Shown here: piece by piece, positions 1-8,597 of the stretch | Numbering within the stretch: position 1 is the stretch's first letter | Layout of the letters: the number at the start of each line of letters is the position of its first letter | Origin: Candidatus Amarobacter glycogenicus | Lineage (GTDB): Bacteria; Chloroflexota; Dehalococcoidia; Tepidiformales; Tepidiformaceae | Assembly (NCBI GenBank): GCA_016719395.1 | Contig: JADJZF010000005.1 | Coordinates: 62,001 to 126,000, forward strand | Direction: 5' to 3' | DNA length: 64,000 nucleotides | Notes under the pieces: model-generated | Database searches by the model: none | What the model was told of the DNA's origin: nothing | Seen by the model: only the letters and a program-made list of their open reading frames with translations | Program-made: the position numbers and the translations under genes

Positions 1-133
1 TGAGCCCGAGGACGAACGTCCCATAGCCGTCCTTGTCGAGCTGGTGCGAGCAGAGAAAGATCAGCGCGAGCGCGACGAGCAGGTTCATTCCGCGGAAGAT
101 GAACGCAACGATGCCGCCAAGTGCGATCGACAT
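1..133 (-). CDS. Membrane protein, N-terminal fragment (flippase-like)
   Basis: The first 44 codons of a minus-strand gene run off the left edge, starting at the ATG at 133 (MSIALGGIVAFIFRG...). The visible part has one hydrophobic segment, followed by a polar LDKDGYGTF stretch. This pattern resembles the N terminus of polysaccharide or oligosaccharide flippases (Wzx/MATE-like), in which a first helix with an Arg is followed by a D/E-G-Y-G loop. The assignment rests on 44 residues only, so it is a suggestion; that it is a membrane protein is clear from hydrophobicity. Confidence 0.5.
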   Translation of the reverse strand, partial: MSIALGGIVAFIFRGMNLLVALALIFLCSHQLDKDGYGTFVLGL

Positions 134-184
134 GAAGCCATCCTATCGTGAATAACCGGAAGGGCTACCGCCCCGCACACGAAA

Positions 185-210
185 AAGGGCTCCCCGTGCG
201 GGGAGCCCTT
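185..210 (-). terminator. Intrinsic terminator
   Basis: A perfect 11-bp stem (AAGGGCTCCCC / GGGGAGCCCTT) with loop GTGC. On the minus strand it is followed by a T run (complement of 182-186). It lies 23 bases past the stop of the secreted-protein gene ending at 233 and should terminate that transcript. Confidence 0.85.
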
Positions 211-232
211 CGTCGGTCTGGAAGCCTTTGGC

Positions 233-1825
233 CTAGTTGCTAAAGGCGTTGTAGAGGCCGTCGTTGTCGCCGGCGTTCAGGTCGTTCGTCGCATCCGCGA
301 TGGCGATGATCGGCACGTCGCTCGTAATCGTCATGCCGCCCCAGAAGCAGGCAGGCGGCGAAGCGCCGATGCCGCTATCCGTCGTCAGGCCCTGGTAGAA
401 GATGAACGACCCCGTGATCGTCTTGCTCGCCGTGTACGTCCCGGCTGCGTTACAGCCCGGCGCCGAGTTCGACGTGTCATTGATCGCGGTCAAGGTGAGG
501 GTCGCCGTCCCGCCGCTCGCCACCGTTACGCTGACCCACGTGTTGTATCCGCCGGCCCCACCCGAGGCGTACGCCCGGCGGAAGATGAGCGGGAACTTCG
601 CGCTTGTCGTCGCGCGGTCGGTCGGCACTCCGTTCACCGCCGTGTAAAGGTCTTCATCGACGAAGCTGCCCGCCGAAGTCATCTTCGAGCGGAACAGCAC
701 AGCCGCCAGCGGCTGGTCAGAAGTGATCTTCGCCGCCCCGACGAAGCCTTCCGGGATTCCACCGGCTGCTTCGTAGACGCTGTGGCTGGCGGTACCGTTC
801 GCCGGGATGCTCAGCGGTACTGCGTAGGTCCCGGTGTTGCCCGTGTAGGTAACCGTTGCAGTCGCAGCCGTCGCGTTGGCGTTCGAAAGGAGGATCTGGG
901 TGTAGTAGCCATCGAGTTTGATGGCCAGCGGGATCGAGATCGTTGTGCCAACGTCGTCGGTCGTGTCCCCGGCCCCGCCGACGATGAAGCCATCGTACGA
1001 AGCCAGCTTGCGAAGCCCACCCGAGAGGTAGGCGTCGACACCGACCGTCACGCTGGAAGTTGAGGTCGTGATCGTGGCCGCCATGATTGAGTTAGCGGTG
1101 CTGCCCGGCATCGGGATGGCGCCGTCGATGGCCGTCGGCGCGAAGCTAATCTGGCCGCCAACCGGGATCTTGTATCCGCCGCCAGCGCATGCTGCGCTGC
1201 CCGACCCTGCATCGGTGACCGGCGACTTTACGCCGCCGGGGAAGGTGTAAAGGATCGTCACGCACGCTTCAGCCGCCCCCGTGTTCGCGATCGCGAAACG
1301 AGTGTTATAGGTTGCGTCGAGGGCGTTCGCGACGTACGGCAAAGTCACTTTCGTGCCGCCGGTGGGATAGGCGTTGTGGATCGAGTAGGACTTCGCGAAT
1401 GTGCTGCTCGACTCGATGTCGCGCACCAGCAGCGCATTGATCGGCTGGTCGCTGCTGATGACGCCGACGCCGCGGAAACCGGGCGTCAGGCCCGTGTTCA
1501 GCGCCTGGGCGAAGACGCGCGTGCCTCCGGGAGGCACGTTCGGGAAGACCACGGTAGCCGAAGGGATCTGCACGCCTTGCGGGGTGTAGATGTCCATCAC
1601 AATGGTTGCGGGGGCGCTGCCATTGTTCTGGGCGATCGAGCTCGTGTTTTCCTTGCTGTTGGGGAGCAGCGCGGGGAGGACGGCAACGTGGTCGAAGCCG
1701 CGTCCTGGTGCCAGCTCCTGCCGGTTGCCCGGAATGCTGCCCGCACTCGCGGACGCCACCGGGATAAGGGTCAGGGCGCCGAGCACTGTTGCAAGCGCCA
1801 GTCGCCGGATACGAATTCGCTCCAT
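233..1825 (-). CDS. Secreted protein of repeated beta-sandwich-like modules
   Basis: The 530-residue protein is read from the ATG at 1825, which sits 7 bases after an AGGAG ribosome site; a longer open frame upstream has no export signal and is not expected to be used. Residues 1-27 form a Sec signal peptide ending ASASAG. The rest is rich in Thr, Ala, Gly and Ser and shows about four diverged modules of 110-130 residues. Each has a strand-rich core, a 'PANGTASHSVYEAA' or 'VPPGGTRVFAQAL' type turn, and an 'ITSDQPLAAVLFR' or 'ISSDQPINALLVR' strand. It is probably a cell-surface or extracellular protein of unknown function; I recognise no catalytic motif. An intrinsic terminator follows its stop codon. 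Confidence 0.8.
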   Translation of the reverse strand: MERIRIRRLALATVLGALTLIPVASASAGSIPGNRQELAPGRGFDHVAVLPALLPNSKENTSSIAQNNGSAPATIVMDIYTPQGVQIPSATVVFPNVPPGGTRVFAQALNTGLTPGFRGVGVISSDQPINALLVRDIESSSTFAKSYSIHNAYPTGGTKVTLPYVANALDATYNTRFAIANTGAAEACVTILYTFPGGVKSPVTDAGSGSAACAGGGYKIPVGGQISFAPTAIDGAIPMPGSTANSIMAATITTSTSSVTVGVDAYLSGGLRKLASYDGFIVGGAGDTTDDVGTTISIPLAIKLDGYYTQILLSNANATAATATVTYTGNTGTYAVPLSIPANGTASHSVYEAAGGIPEGFVGAAKITSDQPLAAVLFRSKMTSAGSFVDEDLYTAVNGVPTDRATTSAKFPLIFRRAYASGGAGGYNTWVSVTVASGGTATLTLTAINDTSNSAPGCNAAGTYTASKTITGSFIFYQGLTTDSGIGASPPACFWGGMTITSDVPIIAIADATNDLNAGDNDGLYNAFSN

Positions 1826-2094
1826 GATGTTTCTCCTCATCACTCGGCAGTGTAGGAACCGCGTAGAAGTAGGGTCAACGAGTACCGCCCTCAAGCTCCA
1901 AGTCCCATGTAAACGGTGTGTAACTTTTGCACGGCCGTGGATCGCCTCTTTACGGTGCCACTCCGCATACGGCGTTCCGCTCTTTCGGCTTTCCTCAGGC
2001 CCCCGGATGTCCTCTCGGCCCCCGCTCGGCCGATACGCTCGCGAAAGGCGCCTTTCCCCGTCCAATGCGGCGACACGGCTATCATTCCGACTCA

Positions 2095-2577
2095 ATGTTA
2101 CGCCGCTTGCTCGTCTTTCCAGTCCTCGTCGGGTTCGCCGCGCTCGCCGCTTCCTGCGGCGGCAGCGATTCACCTGCGTCTACGGCACAACCGGAGGCGG
2201 CGGTTCGCGCCACCGAATCAACCCCGGGTGCCTCGCTCGAAGCCGCGTCGCCGTCGTCGGTCGACCCGTCACGGTTCGTCTTCGGCGCATCGCCGGGCAA
2301 ACCGGTGGTCTACTGGATCCACACCGACTGGTGAACGACCTGCAAGAAGATCCGGCCCGTGTGGCCGGCGCTACAGGCCGAATACGGCGCCGACGTCCAG
2401 CTCATCCAGGTTGACCGTGATTCCGATGCCGGTCGCAAGTTCTCGGAAAGCTACCGCATCAACTACCAGCCAGGGTTCGTCGTCCTCGATGCAGCCGGGA
2501 AGGTGACCTACGCCGCCCTTGGCCCCTACACGCCCGATGAGGTACGCACGCTCGTGGAAAAGGCCGCCGCCAACTGA
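2095..2577 (+). CDS. Thioredoxin-like lipoprotein, probable selenoprotein (Sec at TGA 2332-2334)
   Basis: Reading from ATG 2095 gives a lipoprotein signal with lipobox LAASC (Cys20), a Ser/Pro/Thr linker, then a thioredoxin fold: strand VVYWIHTDW, an in-frame TGA at codon 80, then TTCKKIRPVW, later QVDRD and the cis-Pro segment YQPGFVVLD, ending at TAA-free TGA 2575-2577. The family motif here is W-C-x-x-C, so TGA replaces exactly the first, nucleophilic Cys. Both halves are in the same frame and both are needed for the fold. A GC-rich hairpin with a loop G lies 17 bases downstream. I infer insertion of selenocysteine (W-U-T-T-C), giving 160 residues. It would act outside the membrane as a thiol-disulfide (selenothiol) oxidoreductase. 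The alternative is a point mutation or sequencing error TGC to TGA. Confidence 0.75.
2335..2368 (+). promoter_or_regulatory. Candidate bacterial SECIS element
   Basis: Immediately after the in-frame TGA (2332-2334) there are 17 bases, then stem CCGGCC (2352-2357), loop CGTGT (2358-2362) and GGCCGG (2363-2368). The loop begins 24 bases after the TGA and carries G at its second position. This agrees with the known bacterial SECIS pattern (apical loop about 16-37 bases from UGA, a G among the first two loop bases). It lies inside the coding sequence, as bacterial SECIS elements do. Confidence 0.6.
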
Positions 2578-2585
2578 ACCGGACG

Positions 2586-3113
2586 TCAGCCGCGGCCGAA
2601 TGCTCCCACTGCCTCAACCGTCTCCGACCACGTCTCTGCTTTCGCCCTGCCCGGCACTTGCAGGTCATGGTTGCCGCCCTCTATCCATCGGACCTGGATG
2701 GCAGTGCTGAGAGCGTACCCGGCGACGTCTTCACGGTTGCCGAAAGGGTCCCTGGTGCCCTGAACGATCAGCGTCGGCGTCCGGAGGCCTTCGAGGTGTG
2801 CCGTGCGCGTCCGTTCCGGCTTTCCCGGTGGGTGAAACGGATACCCCAGGCAGATGAGTCCGGCCGCCCCCATCTCGTCTGCGACCATGCTGGCCATGCG
2901 GCCGCCGAGCGATTTGCCGCCGATGAAGGGACTCTCGACTCCACATTCGCGGATAGCTTGCCGCCAGGTCTCCAGTAAGACTGCCTCGCGGTCGGGCGGC
3001 CGCGGCTTGCCGCTCTCACGTCTCGCCCGCATGTAGGGAAACTCGAACCTGAGTACGTGAACCCCCCGCGCCGCGAGCGCCTCAGACACAAACCCCAAGA
3101 ACTCGGAGTCCAT
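2586..3113 (-). CDS. Alpha/beta hydrolase of the KANL3/Tex30 type
   Basis: The protein shows the compact alpha/beta hydrolase order: nucleophile elbow GGKSLGGRMAS, then LICLGYPFHPPG, TPTLIVQGTRDPFG (acid) and EGGNHDL (His). This matches the small KANL3/Tex30-like hydrolase group of unknown substrate. The start is uncertain. The ATG at 3113 is the first usable one, but the same frame upstream (3114-3149) encodes ETLVLAHGAGAP, the usual first strand and oxyanion loop of this family. No ATG, GTG or TTG is present there before the end of glpX; a CTG occurs at 3191. Either a rare start is used or a base error hides the true start. The gene lies just downstream of glpX on the same strand. Confidence 0.75.
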   Translation of the reverse strand: MDSEFLGFVSEALAARGVHVLRFEFPYMRARRESGKPRPPDREAVLLETWRQAIRECGVESPFIGGKSLGGRMASMVADEMGAAGLICLGYPFHPPGKPERTRTAHLEGLRTPTLIVQGTRDPFGNREDVAGYALSTAIQVRWIEGGNHDLQVPGRAKAETWSETVEAVGAFGRG

Positions 3114-3210
3114 CGGCGCGCCTGCCCCGTGCGCCAGGACGAGCGTCTCTGGCGCGTGTGATGGACCGTTGCCGAGGAAGTCGATTGCCAGTCCGGCCTC
3201 GAGTCGTGAA

Positions 3211-4200
3211 TCAGTTGACCGTGTGGTCGAGACCCTGGAGCTTCCGCCAGTGGTGCTCGGTCCGGATTCGGCGGATCGTCCCGGAGCGTGAACGCATGAC
3301 GAGCGACTCGCTCACGGCGCCTCCGGCGGTGTATTCAACGCCCTGGAGGAGGTCACCCCCGGTCACGCCGGTGGCCGCGAAGAACACGTCGTCGCCCTTC
3401 ACCAGGTCTTCGATCCGCAGCACCTTCGTGAGGTCGATCCCCCGCTCCTCGGCCAGGCGCCGGTCATCGTCGTTTCGCGGCCATAGCCTCCCCTGGAAGT
3501 CCCCTTCCAGGCACTTCAGCGCACACGCGGCGACGACACCCTCAGGTGAACCGCCGATGCCCAGCATCATGTCGACACCCGCACTCGGGATGCCCGCTGA
3601 AACCGCCGCCGGGGCATCGCCGTCCGTGATGAACTTGATCCGTGCCCCGGCTGCCCGTACCTGGTCGGCGATGTCCGTGTTTCGGTCCCGGTCCAGGATG
3701 ATGACCGTCACCTCCTCCACCGGGATGCCCTTGGCCCTCGCCACCTGGCGAATGTTCCAGTCCACCGGGGCCGAGAGGTCGATAGCGCCGCGAGCCTGCG
3801 GGCCTACCGCGATTTTCTCCATGTAGAACATCTCGTGGGGGTCGTAGAGCGTGCCCCGCGGTGCACACGCGATGACGCTCACCGCTCCCGGCCGCCCCTG
3901 GGCCGTGAGCCGGGTGCCCTCCAGCGGGTCCACCGCCACGTCGACCTGCGGTCCGTGCCCGTTACCTACGCGCTCGCCGTTGAACAGCATCGGCGCTTCG
4001 TCCTTTTCGCCTTCGCCGATCACGATAACGCCGTCCATGTCGACCGTGTCGAGCATCATCCGCATGGCGTCGACTGCAGCCTGGTCGGCGCCGATCTTGT
4101 CGCCGCGGCCCATCCACTTCGCCGCCGCTACCGCCGCAGCCTCCGTTACCCGCACCAGTTCCATCGCGATGTTTCGGTCGGGGACACGTTCGTTTCTCAA
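3211..4200 (-). CDS. glpX: Fructose-1,6-bisphosphatase class II
   Basis: GlpX removes the C1 phosphate of fructose-1,6-bisphosphate in gluconeogenesis. The sequence has the class II hallmarks MELVRVTEAAAVAAAKWMGRGDK, VIVIGEGEKDEAPML, VDVAVDPLEGT and GIGGSPEGVVAACALK, which carry the metal and substrate residues. I chose the TTG at 4200: it overlaps the stop of the preceding HD gene (TTGA), has a GGAG site 7 bases upstream, and gives the short N-terminal extension known in Bacillus GlpX. An internal ATG at 4164 would begin at MELVRV. The protein is 329 residues, near the usual 320-340. Confidence 0.93.
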   Translation of the reverse strand: MRNERVPDRNIAMELVRVTEAAAVAAAKWMGRGDKIGADQAAVDAMRMMLDTVDMDGVIVIGEGEKDEAPMLFNGERVGNGHGPQVDVAVDPLEGTRLTAQGRPGAVSVIACAPRGTLYDPHEMFYMEKIAVGPQARGAIDLSAPVDWNIRQVARAKGIPVEEVTVIILDRDRNTDIADQVRAAGARIKFITDGDAPAAVSAGIPSAGVDMMLGIGGSPEGVVAACALKCLEGDFQGRLWPRNDDDRRLAEERGIDLTKVLRIEDLVKGDDVFFAATGVTGGDLLQGVEYTAGGAVSESLVMRSRSGTIRRIRTEHHWRKLQGLDHTVN

Positions 4201-4754
4201 GGGTTCACTCCGAGTTGTTCTGCCACCGGTTTGAGCGCTTCCGCCACAAATCGGATGTGTTCGTCGAGCTCCACGCCCAGGTCTTTCGCTCCGTTTACCA
4301 GGTCGTCCCGGCTCACGCTCCGGGCGAACGCCTTGTCCTTCATCTTCTTCCGCACCGATGCCGGCTCGATCGAAGCGAGCGACTTGTCCGGCTTCACCAG
4401 CGCGCAGGCCGTGACGAACCCCGAAAGTTCGTCGCAAGCGTAAATCGCGCGGTCCATTTTCGAGGTGTACTCCATCCCCAGGAACGGCGCGTGGCAAAGG
4501 ATGGCATACCGGATGTCGGCGGGCACGCCGCGCGCCTCGAGGAGCACAGATCCGGCCTTCGGATGGAGGTCTTCAGTCGGATGAATTTCCCAATCGAAGT
4601 CATGCAGGAGGCCGGTAATGCCCCACTTCTCCTCGTCCTCGTGCAACAGCCGCGCGTATGCCCGCATGACGGCTTCCACGGCGATGCCGTGCCTTCGCGT
4701 GCGTTCTTCCTGCGAGTATTCGACGAGGATGTCCCACGCTGCGTCCCGATGCAT
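4197..4754 (-). CDS. HD-domain phosphohydrolase
   Basis: The 185-residue protein is a small HD/HDIG-type metal phosphohydrolase: RRHGIAVEAVM supplies the first His, GITGLLHDFDWE the HD pair, followed by HPKAGSVLLEARG and AILCHAPF with further metal ligands. The substrate is not evident. The start is the ATG at 4754, and upstream codons in the same frame do not resemble the family. Its stop overlaps the TTG start of glpX, so the two are translationally coupled. Confidence 0.8.
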   Translation of the reverse strand: MHRDAAWDILVEYSQEERTRRHGIAVEAVMRAYARLLHEDEEKWGITGLLHDFDWEIHPTEDLHPKAGSVLLEARGVPADIRYAILCHAPFLGMEYTSKMDRAIYACDELSGFVTACALVKPDKSLASIEPASVRKKMKDKAFARSVSRDDLVNGAKDLGVELDEHIRFVAEALKPVAEQLGVNP

Positions 4755-4865
4755 CGGTGCCTGCTCGATTCCGGCGAAAGTTCGCGGAGGAATGGTAGCG
4801 AGTGCGGACGGAAGACACCAAGACGGGCAAGCCCCGATGGTTCCAGTCAGCAGGGGGTAAAGTTG

Positions 4866-4873
4866 TATACAAT
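4866..4873 (+). promoter_or_regulatory. Possible -10 element (near-leaderless)
   Basis: TATACAAT lies 10 bases before the ATG at 4883. If used, transcription would start within a few bases of the start codon, giving a nearly leaderless mRNA. No convincing -35 or ribosome site is visible. Confidence 0.3.
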
Positions 4874-4882
4874 CTGTCCCGG

Positions 4883-5960
4883 ATGGATCGCCAACGCCTC
4901 GGCGCACTCTTTCGCAACTGGAGCGACATCGAAGCCGTCGCGAACCTCTCGCCCCTCTACCAGCTTCTCGGGAATGCTGTCGCTGCGGACGAACAACTCC
5001 TTGACCTGGCCGCGGAGGCGCTCCCGGGCCAACCCCCGCCGAACGTCCTTTTTGCCGCGGTCCACGCCCGGCTCGCCCAACATCTCGATCATCCTCTCGC
5101 CGCCTATTACGCCACCCTCGGCGGCTCCCGGGTGGCCGCTCCCGAAGCGGTCGGCCTGTTCCGCGAGTTCTGCATCTCGCCGCCGCGAACTCCTGCCCGT
5201 TGTTCGCGCGCGTCTCGTCCAGACCAACGAAGTCCGCCGGTCGGCCGTCTTGCTCCCCGCTTTTGCCTCTGTCGCGGAGGACGCCGGCCAGCCGCTCGCC
5301 GTCTTCGAGATCGGACCTAGAGCCGGGCTGAACCTGCTCTTTGATCGGTACCGCTACCGCTACGGCACGACCGAACTGGGCTCCCCGGAATCCCCCGTGC
5401 TCCTCGTGTCCGAGCCTCGCGGTATGCCCCCCGAAGTGCTCATGCCGGCCGTGGCGTCCCGCCTCGGCATCGACATCAACCCGCTCGATGTCCGGGACCC
5501 GGATGACGTGGCCTGGCTCAAGGCACTGCTCTGGCCGGAGCACACCGACCGAATGGCACTCCTCGAAGCCGCCCTTTCGGTCGCCCGCCAGTCTCCGCCG
5601 GAACTCCTCCGGGGTGATCTGTTCGAACTCCTCCCGCCCCGCATCAACGCAACTCCGCCGCACCAGGTCGTTTGCATTTTTGCGACCTTCGTCCTGAACC
5701 AGTTCTCCCCTGCGATGCTGGCCAGCCTCCGGAAGATGCTTGTCGAACTCTCGGTCTCGCGGCCGGTCTACCTTGTTGTCATGGGTTTCACCGAATTCAT
5801 CGAGCCTGGAACGCCATGGATCGGCGATGCCCAAGTCTGGGTGCTCCGCCTTCGCGGTGGCAGCGGGGAATACCGCCTTGCTTCGATCGCGAACCCCCAC
5901 GGGCGGTGGCTCGATTGGCGTCCGGATTCCCCGTGGAATCCCTGGCGGCCGAAGCACTGA
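4883..5960 (+). pseudogene. DUF2332-family protein, frameshifted
   Basis: Residues from ATG 4883 (MDRQRLGALFRNWSDIEA...) run to EFC near 5175 in one frame. Homology continues in another frame as RRELLPVVRARLVQTNEVRR and on to VFEIGPRAGLNLLFDRYRY, MGFTEFIE and the end at 5960. Together they make a full-length DUF2332-type protein (about 358 residues) with a methyltransferase-like EIGPRAGLN motif. A one-base change around 5172-5190 breaks the frame. There is no slippery heptamer, so this is gene decay or an assembly error rather than programmed frameshifting. The function of the family is not established. Confidence 0.75.
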
Positions 5961-6029
5961 GCTGACAAGGGCGCCCCCTTGCGCCCGGCGCTTTCATCTT
6001 TCCGCGCAGCAACGCACACTCGATCTTCT

Positions 6030-6863
6030 GTGAACGCCGAGGCTCTCCCTTACACCCTGCTGCTCATAATGGCCGAACTCAGCATAGGCAGTCTCTGGAT
6101 CACGCTCGGGAGTGACCTGCGCGGTGGCGTCACGCGCGGATTCGTGATGACGATGGCCCTCTCCGTGGCGATCGCCGCCGGCCTCGCCTACTGGACCGCC
6201 TCGGGCATCGCCATTGGCAAGGAGATCGATGGCTATCGCATCGATGCCGGCCCGTTCGACGACATAAAGCGGGCCCTCATGGTCGTAGTCGTCACCAGTG
6301 CGGTCTACATGTTCTGTGTGTTCATGGGCTGGGACCCAATTGGCCGCCTCTTCGGCATTGCTGGCTCGGTCGCCGGCGTCCTTGCCGTGGTGCTGCTCGC
6401 CGTCCTGCTCGCCCCTCCAACCTGGGGCTTTCCCGGCTCCTTCCTCGCGCTGCTTGGGGGCACCGTCGCCCTCGGAGCAGTCTCCGTCTCCATGGTCTGG
6501 GGGCACTGGTACCTCACCGAAGGCGCACTCCCATCGTGGCCACTCCGCGACCTGGACGTCGTCCTCCTGGCAGCTCTTGGCCTCCAGGTCGCCGTCCTCG
6601 CCGTGAACCTCTTCATCCCCGTTCGCGAAACGCCAACGCCTTCGAACCCGATCGACGTGAGCATATTCGCCAATCCGGCGCTCTACCTCCGCATTGGAGT
6701 CGGACTGGTCTTCCCCATCATCCTCGGAGTCCTTTCCTACAAGACGACCCAGATGAAAGCCATGCAAAGCGCCACCGGGCTGCTTTACATCGCCATGGGT
6801 GCGGTCTTTTGCGGCGAGGTCCTCGCGAAGGGACTCCTCTTCCTCACCGGCAAGCCGCTCTAG
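6030..6863 (+). CDS. Polytopic membrane protein of unknown function
   Basis: The protein of about 277 residues has seven to eight hydrophobic helices: PYTLLLIMAELSIGSLWI, RGFVMTMALSVAIAAGLAYW, ALMVVVVTSAVYMFCVFMGW, GIAGSVAGVLAVVLLAVLLA, FLALLGGTVALGAVSVSMVW, VVLLAALGLQVAVLAVNLF, IGVGLVFPIILGVLSY and a last LLYIAMGAVFCGEVL. The conserved-looking GHWYLT motif follows helix five. I recognise no family. The start is uncertain: GTG 6030 is placed just before helix one, while TTG 5979 would add a hydrophilic stretch. Confidence 0.65.
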   Translation: MNAEALPYTLLLIMAELSIGSLWITLGSDLRGGVTRGFVMTMALSVAIAAGLAYWTASGIAIGKEIDGYRIDAGPFDDIKRALMVVVVTSAVYMFCVFMGWDPIGRLFGIAGSVAGVLAVVLLAVLLAPPTWGFPGSFLALLGGTVALGAVSVSMVWGHWYLTEGALPSWPLRDLDVVLLAALGLQVAVLAVNLFIPVRETPTPSNPIDVSIFANPALYLRIGVGLVFPIILGVLSYKTTQMKAMQSATGLLYIAMGAVFCGEVLAKGLLFLTGKPL

Positions 6864-6922
6864 TACCAGTCGCCGGAAGGCTGCCGGACGTCCCGTCCGG
6901 GAGTCGCTTCATCCGTAACAGG

Positions 6923-6951
6923 TTGACAAAACGCGGGAAATACCGTTCAAC
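6923..6951 (+). promoter_or_regulatory. Possible promoter for the ECF sigma gene
   Basis: A perfect TTGACA at 6923-6928 lies about 100 bases upstream of the sigma factor gene. The -10 at 17-base spacing (TTCAAC) is poor, so this is only a candidate. Confidence 0.3.
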
Positions 6952-7025
6952 TATCGCCCGTTCACCCTCGAGTGGCCGTCGCACACGGCCCCGTCGGGCG
7001 TTGAATGCGGTGGGGTTGGGTAGAC

Positions 7026-8597
7026 ATGGTTGTCGCGACGCGGCCGGCTTCGGATGATGAGCTCGTCCGTCGTGCGCGCGCCGGTGATTCCACCGCCCTG
7101 GGTGTCCTTTACAGCCGCTACTTCGACAGCGTTTACGACTTCCTCTTACGCACGCTGCGGGACCCTGCCGCCGCAGAAGACGCCGCCCAGGACACCTTCA
7201 TCAAGGCTGCCAGGTCCCTGGACACGCTTGCCAGCGCCGAACGATTCAAGAGCTGGCTATTCACCATCGCTCGGCGCACCGCACTCAATCAGCTTCGGAG
7301 CGACCGTGCCGCCATGCTCTTCAGCGGGGTCCCAGGCTGCGAAGAGCACCAGCTGGAAGTCGTCGATGAGGACCGCTTCGGCGATCCCGCCTCCGCTGCG
7401 GAGGCCGCCGCTCTCGGCTCGGTGGTTTGGGCCGCCGCCGCCGGACTCGACCCCGCCAGCTACGCCGTCCTCGACCTGCACCTCCGCCAGGGCTTCGATT
7501 CGCCCGAGATCGCCGAGGCGTTGGGCATCACTCGCAACCATGCTGCCGTGAAGCTCAATCGCGTGAAGGAGACCATGCGGCGGTCCGTTACCGCGCTGTA
7601 CATGCTCCAGTCCGGCCGCCGCCACTGTCCCGCGCTCGATGCAGAGCTCCGCGTCGCCGGTGCGGACGCCTTCACACCCGCCGTCCGGAAGGACATCGAG
7701 CGGCACGCCGCCGGTTGTGCCGCATGCCGCGAAGCTCAGACGAAAATCGTCTCGCCCGAATCCGTCTTCAGCGCACTCGCCGTCGTCCCATTGAGTTCGG
7801 GCATCGCAGCGAAAGTCGGGCTGGCACTCGGGCTGACCGTTGCTGCAGGTTCCGCGGCCGGGGCGGGGGGCTCGGCTGCAACCGCCGGCGCCGGCGCCGC
7901 AGGAGCCGCAGTCGGCACCACCCCGATCGCGGTTGCCGCCGGGGTTGCGGCGCTCGTCGTCGGGTCAGCGCTCGCCGCGCTGGCCGTCCTCAATCCCTTC
8001 GCCGGCGAGACCCGGCCCATCGGTGCGGTCCAGGCCAGTGCCGCCCAGGAGCTGCCGCCGTCACCGGTTTCACCGACACCAACCCCGCCGCCGGTTTCTT
8101 TGGCCGAGGTCGCCGGGGTTGCCAGCTCTCCTCCGGCCCGCCTCGTCGCCATACCGGCTGAACCTTCGGTTGTCGCTCCGCCGGCTTCGCCCATCCCGCC
8201 GCAGGCAACGCCCCAGCCGACGGCGGCGGCTCGCCCAACGACGCCGGCCGCGGCGCCGCCGCCGTCCGAATCTCCCACACCGGCGCCGCCGCTGCCGCCG
8301 CCAGACCTGGTCCGATTCGTCGCACCACCTGCACCACCGCCGCCGCCACCGGCACCGTCTTCCCAGCCTGCAATCGCGACGACTCCTCTCGCGACTCCTT
8401 CCCCAGTGCCGCCCACGCCAACCTCGACGCCCGCCGTAGCGACACCGACCCCGGCGCCGGCGTCATGCCTGCCAGAAAAGGCGCAAGCCATTGTGTGTCC
8501 CGTTGGGCGTTCCGACGGCCCGCCCGGTAATTCCGAATCGTCCGGGAAGAATGGCAAGGGGAACTCCGGGATGCCGCCCGGTCAGCAGAAGAAATAG
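7026..8597 (+). CDS. ECF sigma factor with zinc-binding, membrane-spanning, Pro-rich C-terminal extension
   Basis: Residues about 8-85 form sigma region 2 (DELVRRARAGDSTALGVLYSRYF, then AEDAAQDTFIKAARSL and RFKSWLFTIARRTALNQLRS). Residues about 125-180 form region 4 (FDSPEIAEALGITRNHAAVKLNRVK). An H-x3-C-x2-C motif (ERHAAGCAAC) at about 224-231, typical of zinc-containing anti-sigma domains, follows. There is then an Ala/Gly-rich stretch with a transmembrane helix at about 296-318, a long Pro/Thr/Ala-rich tail and a polar GKNGKGNSG end. So sigma and anti-sigma-like parts share one 523-residue chain, with the tail likely outside the membrane. ATG 7005 is an alternative start seven codons upstream. 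Its targets are not visible. Confidence 0.85.
   Translation: MVVATRPASDDELVRRARAGDSTALGVLYSRYFDSVYDFLLRTLRDPAAAEDAAQDTFIKAARSLDTLASAERFKSWLFTIARRTALNQLRSDRAAMLFSGVPGCEEHQLEVVDEDRFGDPASAAEAAALGSVVWAAAAGLDPASYAVLDLHLRQGFDSPEIAEALGITRNHAAVKLNRVKETMRRSVTALYMLQSGRRHCPALDAELRVAGADAFTPAVRKDIERHAAGCAACREAQTKIVSPESVFSALAVVPLSSGIAAKVGLALGLTVAAGSAAGAGGSAATAGAGAAGAAVGTTPIAVAAGVAALVVGSALAALAVLNPFAGETRPIGAVQASAAQELPPSPVSPTPTPPPVSLAEVAGVASSPPARLVAIPAEPSVVAPPASPIPPQATPQPTAAARPTTPAAAPPPSESPTPAPPLPPPDLVRFVAPPAPPPPPPAPSSQPAIATTPLATPSPVPPTPTSTPAVATPTPAPASCLPEKAQAIVCPVGRSDGPPGNSESSGKNGKGNSGMPPGQQKK

Noticed and set aside
4215..5960. Long antisense-style open frames opposite real genes, such as the 581- and 586-residue frames around 4.2-6.0 kb
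   Set aside because: They arise from high GC at third positions and have no family motifs, except where the plus frame after about 5185 is the second half of the DUF2332 gene.
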